NCBI GenBank assembly: GCA_033398695.1 | Contig: CM065814.1 | Location: 16,426,358-16,490,357 of the forward strand | Direction: 5' to 3' | Source of the DNA: Orobanche coerulescens | Taxonomy: Eukaryota; Streptophyta; Magnoliopsida; Lamiales; Orobanchaceae | DNA length: 64,000 nt | Shown: one piece after another, positions 46,234-57,504 of the stretch | How positions within the stretch are numbered: position 1 is the stretch's first letter | How the letters are laid out: each line of letters starts with the position of its first letter | Notes under the pieces: generated by a model | The model's database searches: none | What the model was told of the DNA's origin: nothing | Seen by the model: the letters and a program-made list of their open reading frames with translations, nothing else | Made by a program: the position numbers and the translations under genes

Positions 46234-47784
46234 ATGGCATTTCAAATCTCTCCAGCCGAAGGCCTTGCTCTCAACTGACCACCATTTTTTGATGGCGCGA
46301 ATTTCATGACTTGGAAGAAGAAGATGTCGATATTCATTCGAGCTTACGACATCGAACTTTGGAAGGTGATTTGTCTTGGTCCAAAAATTCCAACGAATTC
46401 CAACGGAACGCTTAAAACTTTTGAAGAATATGACGACTCCGATTGGAAAAACGACCATTTCAATTGTAAGGCAACTCAACTCCTTTATTGTGCCTTAAAT
46501 CTGGAAGAACACAACCGGATATCATCGTGTGATAGTGCCAAAGAAATCTGAAAAATGCTTGAGGTAACACACGAAGGTACGTCTCAAGTCAAAGAGACGA
46601 AGATAAACATGCTCCTTCACGATTATGAATTATTCCATATGAAGGACGACGAATCCATCTCGATTATTCTCGACCGATTTTCGGTCATCACTAATGGATT
46701 AGCATGTTTCGGAAAACCACTTTCGAGTAGTGAGAAAGTAAAGAAAATTCTCCGATCACTACCTCGGGAATGGGGCCAGTGCATTCTGGTAATAATGGAA
46801 TCCAAAGATTTAAATACTCTCGATTTTAGTGCTCACATTGGTTCTCTTATCAACTACGAGATTGTCCTAAAATCTCGGAATGCCAAACCGAAACCGAAGG
46901 AGAGGTCGATAGCTTTCAAGGCTAAAATGTCGAAGAAGAAAGAAGAAACCCCGGTGGACGAAAGCGACGAAGAAATGGCATATTATGCCAAAAATTTTAA
47001 TAAGTTCCAACACTTATTAAACCAGAGGAAGAAGGACATTCAAACGGGCGAACCTAAGAAATTCGACAACACTTGTCGATTATGTGGCAAACCAGGCCAC
47101 TTTGCTAAGAACTGTCGAGTAAAGCAAAAGGAGGTTCTAATCGCAACATGGAGCGACGAAGATCCCGATGAAGATTTTCTTGAACAAAATAATCTCGCGC
47201 TCATGGCCCGGAGTTCATTCGACGATAGCGGCGTCGAAAGCCAAGTAAGTAATTCTTACGACGAACTTTTTGAAGCATTCGAGTTATTACATACGGACTA
47301 TCAAAATGCTTTAAATGAAATTAAATCCCTCAAGTCTAAATATAAAACTTTGGAAATTGAAAATTCCAAAATACTTAAGAAAGGGAAATTTGTCGAAATT
47401 GATCATTCAAAATGCCTTGAAAATGAAAATATTTTGAAAAATGACCTTTTAAAAGTTCAAGATGAACTAAAAATTTTGAAAAAGAAATTCTCGTGCGGCA
47501 ACGATAAATTTGAACAAATGTTATGCATTCAAAAATACACTCTAAATAAAGAGGGGTTAGGATTCAAACCACGTTCAAAAAACGAATCCGTCAATTTCAA
47601 AATACCCCTATGTGAAAAATGTTTGAAAATTGGGCATCACATTTCAAACTGCAAAAGCCCAAGACGGACGATAAAAATTAAAAAGATTTGGGTTCCTAAA
47701 GGAACAATTACTCCAAACGTCGTCTACGTTTCAAAAGAAAAACCAACTATAGGTTGGATCCCCAAAAATAAATTTAACAATTGA
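46234..47784 (+). pseudogene. gag: Copia gag, unit 5 (two nonsense codons, local substitution block)
   Basis: Stops at 46276-46278 (Arg15, CGA to TGA) and 46549-46551 (Trp106, shared with units 2 and 4). From 46770 to 46790 a block of clustered changes gives GQCILV where the other units encode DGTVT(V/A), without shifting the frame. One T is missing before the normal stop, adding two codons. Confidence 0.9.
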
Positions 47785-48148
47785 TATCTTAAAAAGGGGG
47801 AGATAATACTTTCAGGGGGAGTATTTTTGCTTATTAATGCATATTCATTGGCATCATGCATATACTCTATATTTTTTATATACTTTTTGATGAAGACAAA
47901 AGGGGGAAAAGAAGATGAATTGATAAAAATGAGAAGAAGTCGAAAAGAAAAAGAAAGCATACAAAAAGGGGGAGTTAAAACGAAGGAGTTGAAAAATGAA
48001 AAAGTCGAAAAAGAAGAAAAAGAAAAGGATTGGAGAAACTAACAAAACGATCAAAGCCGAAAACTTTGATTCGTAGAAATATACATATATTATTTTTACA
48101 GATTATCCAATTCAAGAGTTGTTTTGTAATCATCAAAAAGGGGGAGAT

Positions 48149-49340
48149 TGTTGGAATATTTATTCCACACATTATTTAATTTGTGTTTTGATGATTAAAG
48201 TTTCTAAACAACAAAACAACATTAAGGCGAAGCAAAACGACGATGCAGACGAAGACGCAAAAAGTTGCAATCTGGACTGCATTAGCGCACGCTAAAGCAT
48301 ATATGTTACCACACGCTAACGGCATATCAGCCAAGTTCGAAGTAAGCTGAAGTGAAGTCAGCTGATGAGATAGCGCACGCTACTAGTTATCATTAACGCA
48401 CGCTATTGAGCCTTGTTACCGTTGTGAAGGAATTCAAACACAGAATGACGTATGCAATGAAATCAGCACTAGCGCCTTCTGATGAAGGATTAGCGCACGC
48501 TAAGAAGTTTGAATCAAGTCAATCAGAACGTTGGGAAAAGCAGGTCAAAGTCAGCATATCAAACGGATACTTTGACAATCCATGCAACGGATATATTGGA
48601 TTAGCGCACGCTACAATGTGTTATTAACGCACGCTAATACAAGAAGGTTACGTACGTAAGGCAGAAGGCATAACGTACGCTAAAGAAGCAAGCAAGCTGA
48701 ATGGCCCAGGCATAGTCTAGCGCACGCTACAGGCACGCTAAGATATTAGCGCACGCTACCAGAGGAAGGCTAGCGCACGCTAGCAAGTCAAAACAGCCAG
48801 CAACGGCTAGTTTATGGGAAATGCCTATAAATACCATTCCTATGGTATTGTTTGAGTACAACAACTTCAAGCAAACGATATATTCATCTGAGAATCATAC
48901 ACTTACATTGTTGTTGTAATATTGAGCTATATATTGTTAGTTTGAGTGTTTATACATTCAACATTATACACGAGCGAGAAAAAGAAAAGATACGATTTGA
49001 TTCGGTGTTATTAGGATCAAGGATCCGGCATTGTTAGAATCACAATCTCTATCTTAGTGAGGTTTATCTAGTACCGATAGAAAGCTAGAGTGGTTGATTC
49101 CTTATCCAATAGAAAAGGAAAAACGGTTTTACTCGGACCGATAGAAGACGAGCTTGTAACGGTAATCCCTCGACCGATAGAAGAGAGGCGTAGAGGTTTT
49201 GATCTTAAGCCTAAGGAAAAAGATACATCGAGAGGGCGTAGGCTTCGTTAATAGCGAACCTCTATAAATCCTGTGTGATTTATTTTCGCGATTTATTTAC
49301 GCTTCCGCAAGCGCGCAAATATCCGAATCCGTACCCAACA
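48149..49340 (+). repeat. Array LTR 6 (1192 bp)
   Basis: The variable patch (48687-48718) reads GCAAGCTGAATGGCCCAGGC. One palindrome copy is destroyed at 48467-48484 (CACTAGCGCCTTCTGATG). Several single-base deletions lie at 49230-49370. 47785-48148 is the multi-PPT region of unit 5. Confidence 0.92.
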
Positions 49341-49396
49341 ATTGGTATCGGAGCGGTACTCAATCTGCGGCTTAACATCCGAGGAGAAGATCCAAA

Positions 49397-50941
49397 ATGG
49401 CGTTTCAAATCTCTCCAGCCGAAGGCCTTGCTCTCAACCGACCACCATTTTTTGATGGCGCGAATTTCATGACTTGGAAGAAGAAGATGTCGATATTCAT
49501 TCGAGCTTACGACATCGAACTTTGGAAGGTGATTTGTCTTGGTCCAAAAATTCCAACGAATTCCAACGGAACGCTTAAAACTTTTGAAGAATATGACGAC
49601 TGCGATTGGAAAAACGACCATTTCAATTGTAAGGCAACTCAACTCCTTTATTGTGCCTTAAATCCGGAAGAACACAACCGGATATCATCGTGTGATAGTG
49701 CCAAAGAAATCTGGAAAATGCTTGAGGTAACACACGAAGGTACGTCTCAAGTCAAAGAGACGAAGATAAACATGCTCCTTCACGATTATGAATTATTCCA
49801 TATGAAGGACGACGACTCCATCTCGATTATGCTCGACCAATTTTCGGTCATCACTAATGGATTAGCATGTTTCGGAAAACCACTTTCGAGTAGTGAGAAA
49901 GTAAAGAAAATTCTCCGATCACTACCTCGAGAATGGGACGGTACGGTTACGGCAATAATGGAATCCAAAGATTTAAATACTCTCAATTTTAGTGCTCTCG
50001 TTGGTTCTCTTATCAACTTCGAGATTGTCCTAAAATCTCGGAATGCCAAACCGAAACCGAAGGAGAGGTCGATAGCTTTCAAGGCTAAAATGTCGAAGAA
50101 GAAAGAAGAAACCCCGGTGGACAAAAGCGAAGAAGAAATGGCATATTATGCCAAAAATATTAATAAGTTCCAACACTTATTAAACCGGAGGAAGAAGGAC
50201 ATTCAAACGGGCGAACCTAAGAAATTCGACAACACTTGTCGATTATGTGGCAAACCAGGACACTTTGCTAAGAACTGTCGAGTAAAGCAAAAGGAGGTTC
50301 TAATCGCAACATGGAGCGACGAAGATCCCGATGAAGATTTTCTTGAACAAAATAATCTCGCGCTCATGGCCCGGAGTTCATTCGACGATAGCGACGTCGA
50401 AAGCCAAGTAAGTAATTCTTACGACGAACTTTTTGAAGCATTCGAGTTATTACATACGGACTATCAAAATGCTTTAAATGAAATTAAATCCCTCAAGTCT
50501 AAATATAAAACTTTGGAAATTGAAAATTCCAAAATACTTGAGAAAGGGAAATTTGTCGAAATTGATCATTCGAAATGCCTTGCAAATGAAAATATTTTGT
50601 AAAATGACCTTTTAAAAGTTCCAGATGAACTAAAAATTTTGACAAAGAAATTCTCGTGCGGCAACGATAAATTTGAACAAATGTTATGCATTCAAAAATA
50701 CACTCTAAATAAAGAGGGGTTAGGATTCAAACCACGTTCAAAAAATGAATCCGTCAATTTCAAAATACCCCGATGTGAAAAATGTTTGAAAATTGGGCAT
50801 CACATTTCAAACTGCAAAAGCCCAAGACGGACGATAAAAATTAAAAAGATTTGGGTTCCTAAAGGAACAATTACTCCAAACGTCATCTACGTTTCAAAAG
50901 AAAAACCAACTATAGGTTGGATCCCCAAAAATAAATTTTAA
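49397..50941 (+). pseudogene. gag: Copia gag, unit 6 (single nonsense codon at residue 402)
   Basis: Open from 49397 to a TAA at 50600-50602 (AAA to TAA), then in frame to 50941. The truncated 401-residue product would keep the first zinc knuckle and most of the coiled coil but lose the second knuckle. Trp106 is intact. Confidence 0.9.
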
Positions 50942-51313
50942 CAATTGATATCTTAAAAAGGGGGAGATAATACTTTCACGGAGAGTATTTTTGCTTATTA
51001 ATGCATATTCATTGGCATCATGCATATACTCTATATTTTTTATATACTTTTTGATGAAGACAAAAAGGGGGAGAAGAAGATGAATTGATAAAAATGAGAA
51101 GAAGTCGAAAAGAAAAAGAAAGCATACAAAAAGGGGGAGTTAAAACGAAGGAGTTGAAAAATGAAGAAGTCGAAAAAGAAGAAAAAGAAAAGGATTGGAG
51201 AAACTAACGAAACGATCAAAGCCGAAAACTTTGATTCGTAGAAATATACATATATTATTTTTACAGATTATCCAATTCAAGAGTTGTTTTGTAATCATCA
51301 AAAAGGGGGAGAT

Positions 51314-52507
51314 TGTTGGAATATTTATTCCACACATTATTTAATTTGTGTTTTGATGATTAAAGTTTCTAACCAACAAAACAACATTAAGGCGAAGCAA
51401 AACGACGATGCAGACGAAGACGCAAAAAGTTGCAATCTGGACTGCATTAGCGCACGCTAAAGCATATATGTTAGCGCACGCTAACGGCATATCAGCCAAG
51501 TTCGAAGTAAGCTGAAGTGAAGTCAGCTGATGAGATAGCGCACGCTACTAGTTATCATTAACGCACGCTATTGAGCCTTGTTACCGTTGTGAAGGAATTC
51601 AAACACAGAATGACGTATGCAATGAAATCAGCATTAGCGCACGCTACAATGAAGGATTAGCGCACGCTAAGAAGTTTGAATCAAGTCAATCAGAACGTTG
51701 GGAAATGCAGGTCAAAGTCAGCATATCAAACGGATACTTTGACAATCCATGCAACGGATATATTGGATTAGCGCACGCTACAATGTGTTATTAACACACG
51801 CTAATACAAGAAGGTTACGTACGTAAGGCAGAAGGCATAACGTACGCTAAAGAAGAAACGAAGCTACTGGACTGAAACTGGGAACAGTCTAGCGCACGCT
51901 AAGATATTAGCGCACGCTACCAGATGAAGGCTAGCGCACGCTAGCAAGTCAAAACAGCCAGCAACGGCTAGTTTATGGGAAATGCCTATAAATACCATTC
52001 CTATGGTATTGTTTGAGTACAACAACTTCAAGCAAACGAGATATTCATCTGAGAATCATACACTTACATTGTTGTTGTAATATTGAGCTATATATTGTTA
52101 GTTTGAGTGTTTATACATTCAACATTATACACGAGCGAGAAAAAGAAAAGATACGATTTGATTCGGTGTTATTAGGATCAAGGATCCGGCATTGTTAGAA
52201 TCACAATCGCTATCTTAGTGAGGCTTATCTAGTACCGATAGAAAGCTAGAGTGGTTGATTCCTTATCCAATAGAAAAGGAAAAACGGTTTTACTCGGACC
52301 GATAGAAGACGAGCTTGTAACGGTGATCCCTCGACCGATAGAAGAGAGGCGTAGAGGTTTTGATCTTAAGCCTAAGGAAAAAGATACATCGAGAGAGGAC
52401 GTAGGCTTCCTTAATAGCCGAACCTCTATAAATCCCTGTGTGATTTAATTTCCGCGATTTATTTATGCTTCCGCAAACGGCGCAAATATCCGAATCCATA
52501 CCCAACA
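51314..52507 (+). repeat. Array LTR 7 (1194 bp), outer right end
   Basis: Ends ...CATACCCAACA, directly followed by TCGAC and A's reverse transcriptase. The variable patch reads as in LTR 1. 50942-51313 is the multi-PPT region of unit 6. Confidence 0.92.
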
Positions 52508-52512
52508 TCGAC

Positions 52513-53535
52513 TGCCTCTCGTCATTCTAGACGAACTTCTCGGACTTCTGGAGCAACTGTGTAAGTGGTAGAGCTAGTTTCGAAAAACCCTCAACGAACC
52601 TACGGTAGTAGCCAGATAAACCCAAGAAACTACGGACCTCTTTCACGTTCTTGGGCGGTGCCCAATCCAACACAGCCTCAATCTTCTGCGGATCCACTCG
52701 AACCCCCTCGGCTGAAATCCCGTGACCTAAAAACATCACTTCCTTCAGCCAGAACTCACATTTCAAGAACTTTGCATAGAGTCGCTCGGTCCTCAAAATG
52801 TCTAACACTACCCGCAAATGATGGGCATGCTCTTCCTCGTTCCTCGAATAAATAAGAATATCGTCAATGAAGACGACGACACACTTATCCAAATACTCGA
52901 CTTTGTTCATCAACTGCATGAACACCGCCGGCGCATTAGTTAACACGAAAGGCATAACTACAAACTCATAATGTCCTTATCTCGTCCGAAAAGTTGTTTT
53001 CGGCACATCGGACTCCCTCACTCGGAGCTGGTAGTACCCCGATCTCAAATCAATCTTCGAGAATACCGCAGCTCCCTGCAACTGATCGAACAAGTCATCA
53101 ATCCTCGGCAAAGGATATTTGTTCTTGATGGTCGCCTTGTTTAGTTCGCGATAGTCGATACACAAACGCAGTGAACCATCCTTCTTCCGCACAAACAGGA
53201 CCGGTGCGCCCCAAGGCGAGGCGCTCGGTCGAACATACCCCGACTCAAGAAGCTCACTCAACTTCTTCTTCAACTCTGACATCTCTAAAGGTGCCATGCG
53301 ATACGGCGCCTTCGAAATCGGAGCTGCGCCCGGCTCTAACTCTATAACAAACTCGACCTCACGGTCCGGTTGCAATCCCGGTAACTCATCAGGAAATACA
53401 TCAGGAAATTCACTAACGACTGGAATCGACAAAAACTCAACTCCACCATCCTCCGCCTTCAAGGCGTAGCACCAATAACTGGTACACCCCTTTCGCAGGA
53501 GCCTCATCGCCTTCAAGGCGTTAATAACAACTTAT
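52513..53535 (-). pseudogene. pol: Element A reverse transcriptase
   Basis: Two open pieces. 53516-52977 (179 codons) has [20 protein letters not shown], then [40 protein letters not shown] and [20 protein letters not shown], to a TAA replacing Tyr near 52977. 52955-52527 has [18 protein letters not shown], the catalytic [35 protein letters not shown] and [20 protein letters not shown]. The frame is cut by the Copia array at 52512; RNase H continues at 32311. The PFG motif reads PFV, one more likely loss. Confidence 0.9.
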
Positions 53536-55155
53536 GGTTTCCCCTCTTTCGCCCTGCGAAAGAGTGTTCGGTGCCGTCCTCGGCTAACATAGTGATGATT
53601 CTCGTGCGGTAGTTCATGATTGCGCCATGCCGCTCGAGCCAATCATCCCCGAGAATCAAATACTCACCCTCGATACCCACGACAATAAGATTAGAGGGCC
53701 AAACCCTCTCACAAATAAACACAGAACAGTCCCGGACCTCTCGATCACCGACAATTCTATCACCGCTAGGAAGTTTAACGATGAAAGGTTCGCAAGGTGA
53801 TAAGCAGTCGAGACTCAAACGGCGTACACACTCTAGAGAAATGAATGAATGCGTAGCACCCGAATCAAAAAGCACGCTGACAGGATGGGAATGGATATGA
53901 ACGGTACCTTTCGCCACAGTGGTCGCTGGATCATCGGCCCTCCTCATCTCATAGATATGCGGTTGGGCAGAGCCGACACTAGAAGCTCCTCCTCTAGCAG
54001 CCTGACCCCGACCTCTACCTCGACCGGCACTCGGCGGAGGCTGTGGAGCAAACGAGCCCTGGTTCACACTCGGATCTTTAAGTGCTGAAAAAGAGTCACG
54101 GGACTCGCGAATCTGTCTGATCTGATCACAAAAGAGGGCCTTGTGGCTCGACTGGCCACAAGTATGACAAGTAAACTTCGGACGAGGACACTGCTGGTTC
54201 CTATGACCTTTCATACCACAATTAAAGCATGTGGGTTCACGAACGGAGGTTCCGGCGGCACCCCGAAAGCTCCCAGAGAAACGAGCCGAACCGCCCGTAG
54301 AAATATTCGCAGCCTGAGATTTCTGCTGGCCTCCACTCTTGGGACCAGAAAAATTTCCGACCGACTTCTGCTTCTTGCTCTCACGGGCCACATCACTAGC
54401 CGTTACCGACATATCGTAGGCAAGAGCCCTACTCTGATAATCCTTCAATGTAGTGCATACGAGCCCAGACATATAGTCCCGAATTGACAGCTTCATCCGC
54501 CTGGAAAAATGGAAAATTTTGTCGCTCTCTTCGACAACTTGGGTCTTCATATAGCCCAACTCCTTGTTAAAATCGGCAATAGCTAGGGATACGGGAATAT
54601 CCCGAGGTTGAGAATCGTAGAAAGCATGGACTCGAGCCTGTCTAACTGGCCATGGGCAATATTCAGTCTCCATCAATTTCTGAAATTCGGCCCACGAAGC
54701 AACATGATTTTTGGTCCAACAGCCTCCCACCAATCCGTAGCGTCCCTAGTGAGAAAGTACTGGGCAATAGGGACCTTACGGTCCTCGGGACAGTTGGTGG
54801 CAACGAAGACCTTAGATATCTCCTTGATCCACCCCTCCCAGCCGATCGGGTCTGATGCTCCCGAAAACTGAGGAGGATACATCTTAATGACATCTTAGAG
54901 CCAGCGGTCTGCTCCGCCCCGATTAGCATGGGCTTGATCGGGGTTCTGAACCACCTGAGCTATAACCGCCATTTGGTTTACCATTTGTTGCATAACGGCC
55001 GCAATACCAAGGTCGGCGCGCTCCTGAGAAGAAGCATGACTGTGACGGTCACCGGTACTGCCGGCTCCCGAAGAATGCGACGTGGCCGCCCCACCGGCTG
55101 CCCCACGTCCTCGGCCGCGTCCACGACCACGACCACAGTTTCCTCCGGCATCCAT
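53513..55155 (-). pseudogene. gag: Element A gag and aspartic protease
   Basis: ATG at 55155 starts an N-terminus with an RG repeat (CGRGRGRGRGRG), then SSQERADLGIAAVMQQMVNQ. A TAA (Gln expected) stops it at 54895. The capsid core follows (YPPQFSGASDPIGWEGWIKE, VPIAQYFLTRDATDWWEAV), with a frameshift near 54720. From 54733 to 53513 comes the rest: SWAEFQKLMETEYCPWPVRQ, two zinc knuckles (CFNCGMKGHRNQQC and CHTCGQSSHKALFC) and the protease active site VLFDSGATHSFISLECVRRL. A G-run indel near 53535 and a stop separate it from RT. Confidence 0.9.
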
Positions 55156-55381
55156 ACTGGTGTTAAGAGATAACAGAAGTATATCGATGATGAGTAAGGG
55201 AGGAAAAAGCAACTACGATTCAAGAAGTGGAAATACAATGCAAGAAACAAAAGGGCCGAATAAGAAAACTTACGAGCACTGGAAGTACCGAGATGCTGGC
55301 AGCGGTGTGACAATATGCAAAACAAAACACCACTAGACCCAAATAACCGACAAGCCTAGGTATCCATAAACCCAACCTTGC

Positions 55382-55393
55382 GCTCCGATACCA
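55382..55393 (-). other. Primer-binding site of element A
   Basis: The minus strand reads TGGTATCGGAGC, five bases from the LTR edge at 55399. It matches initiator tRNA-Met with one mismatch. 55156-55381 is leader. Confidence 0.83.
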
Positions 55394-55398
55394 TTTTC

Positions 55399-57499
55399 TG
55401 TAACACCCCCGAGATATTCAGAGTATATTACAGCGCCGTGGACCCCTAAATGGGACCCACCAGGCTATAACAAGAAAACACCACTCGACTAACCATCTCG
55501 GTTAGCGAGGACACACCTTTAAATAATACAACATATAAAAATACGCCCGGAGCAACCGGCGAAATAAGCATCAACCGACAATGTAGCAATTTAAGGTAAT
55601 ACAAAACGGAGTTCTAAATGAAAAGCCTAAGTACTCGCGAGTACAATCTATAAGTTTATAAATGTGGAAAACAACCATATCGAAGTAAACAAGAGGAATA
55701 ATAAAACCCAAATGCACATGTCAACGACCCTGGCCAACATCCTCGTACTGTCCCAGCGCCCGCTCATCCGGAAGAACATAACCTGAAATCTATAACAAGA
55801 ATTTTCCCAAAACGGGTCCCCAAAGGGGTTAGCAATTACGCTAGTACAAGTAATTAAGGCAAACCATTCGCTTACACGTTTCATAGTACAATGCACCAAA
55901 TCATTTCAAAACCAAAACCAGACATGTCTTTTCCGGAAACAAACAGTCAAACAATTTGCCTTGGGAACAGGGTAATACCATTGATCCCGCTCAAGGCCTC
56001 TAAGGACCCTCCCGAGCTGGCTATATCATAAAACAAACCACGCACATGCATCGCCTTGGGAACAGGGTAATACCATTGATCCCGCTCGAGGCCTCTAAGG
56101 ACCCTCCCGAGCTGGCTAGCTAAACAAACTCATGAATCCAGGACTCAACCCTTTGGACTCCCTCCGTGATCCCGTCGGACCCTCCCGAGGTGAGCAATCA
56201 CACACAATATACATTACCATTTCACGTTAAGTATAAAGGTTTCCAAAAATACTTGCCTTGAATAATTGATGACGCAACGAACGGACAGGAAAATCACCGA
56301 CGAACGCTAAGAATCAATGGAACCGAACCTAACGATTCGAAGAACATAATCACAACCAACTCTAGACGAATACGGAAATGGAATACACCTGAAAACCCGC
56401 CTACGATTCATGTATATTCGTACAAAAATAACAACGAGGGCGGACCACCGCCGAACCCTCTCGAATACGCAACAACCACAAAATATACCATGCATCCGTA
56501 AGGGGAACAAGAATATTAGCAAAATTAATCATACTCATCATGAATTAATCTATCATACAGAACGAATCGGATGAAAACGTGAAAAACCCCCCAATTTACC
56601 CAAAACAAGGTTTTAGCAGTTTACCTCGAATTAATGACGAAGAACACGATTAGATGTTGATAATATACTCCAAAAACTCGAAGAAGATGATGGCTCAGAG
56701 TAACAAAGCTTCAAATCGCCGGAAATGCCAAGAAAATCGCCTAGGAGTCGGATGGGGAGGAGGAGGAATGATAATGGCCGAAATCGGTCAACTCCTGGGT
56801 TTATAAACCCAGGCCGCGTTACGTACGTTAGCCACCACTTGCTAACGTACGTAAGCTGTGTTACGTATGTAAGCCATAAGGTCCTTACGTACGTAACCAA
56901 AAAGGCAGAAATACATGTACCATTTTGTACAGGCTGTTACGTACGTAACCAAAGGTGTGTTACGTACGTAACATCCCTTCCTGGGGAGTACAGGCCAGAA
57001 TTTGACAAGAGGGGGGTACCGAAAAGAGTCGAAATACAACGGTGAACAATTCATGATGGTACGAACGTAAAGGATTCGAGGCTACGAATGAAAGTGTTAA
57101 AAGAAAACATATTCCCGACTATCCAGAGGTTCGGAAAACAACAACTATCGTAATTATCCCAAAACTTTGGGAGATTACGTAACGGCCCAAAACATCTGAA
57201 ATGAACGATACATGGTCAAAGCACCAAACAAAAGCTCACAACGTGCACAATAATATGAGATGGATCCTCGGCAACCCCGAAACGGCGGTTCCGAACGACG
57301 ATTTACGAGAATACCCGAAATAGCAACAAAAACAACATGAAACACCGAATCGAGTAAAACGAGTGCGAAACAAGCTCGAACGACAAAAAGTCCAATATTA
57401 AATATCCTCAAAATGTCAATACGGTTACAAGCGAGTTGCCAAAAATGAAAATACACCAAGATGAGAATATTAAGAGAAAGGAAAAATGCGAATATTACA
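55399..57499 (-). repeat. 5' LTR of element A (2101 bp)
   Basis: Nearly identical to 27662-29759, with scattered substitutions (about five in the first 77 bp). It has the same tandem repeat (55960-56120), palindromic TATA box, palindrome cluster and U3 hairpin. Confidence 0.92.
56794..56973 (-). promoter_or_regulatory. U3 palindrome cluster and palindromic TATA box, right A LTR
   Basis: The 20-bp palindrome with the TATA box is at 56794-56813. TTACGTACGTTA, TAACGTACGTAAG, TTACGTATGTAA, TTACGTACGTAA, GTTACGTACGTAAC and TTACGTACGTAAC follow up to 56973. As this is the 5' LTR it would drive the full-length transcript. Confidence 0.8.
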
Positions 57500-57504
57500 C
57501 AATC

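Larger units (their letters stand above)
32317..52507 (+). mobile_element. Tandem array of a gag-only Copia (Sirevirus-like) element: seven LTRs, six gag units, one TSD
   Basis: LTRs begin at 32317, 35496, 38648, 41823, 44977, 48149 and 51314; each pair encloses PBS, gag and a multi-PPT 3' region, and neighbours share the LTR between them. Repeat periods are 3179, 3152, 3175, 3154, 3172 and 3165 bp. The 5-bp TCGAC occurs just outside both ends (32312-32316 and 52508-52512), and nowhere is there a TSD between units. No protease, integrase, RT or RNase H is present in any unit. The coiled-coil Gag with two zinc knuckles and the repeated AAAAAGGGGGAG tracts suggest a Sirevirus relative; this lineage call is inference. 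Confidence 0.93.
27662..57499 (-). mobile_element. Element A: Del/Tekay-type chromovirus (Ty3), TSD CAATC, with two nested insertions
   Basis: LTRs of 2098 and 2101 bp enclose gag, protease, RT, RNase H, integrase and chromodomain in Ty3 order on the minus strand. CAATC at 27657-27661 and 57500-57504 is the target-site duplication. Removing the Copia array (with one TSD) and the hAT MITE leaves about 9.1 kb, normal for the clade. At least seven nonsense or frameshift lesions make it inactive. The lineage call rests on the GRGRGRG Gag N-terminus, the DSGATHSFIS protease, the initiator-tRNA-Met PBS and the C-terminal chromodomain. Confidence 0.92.
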
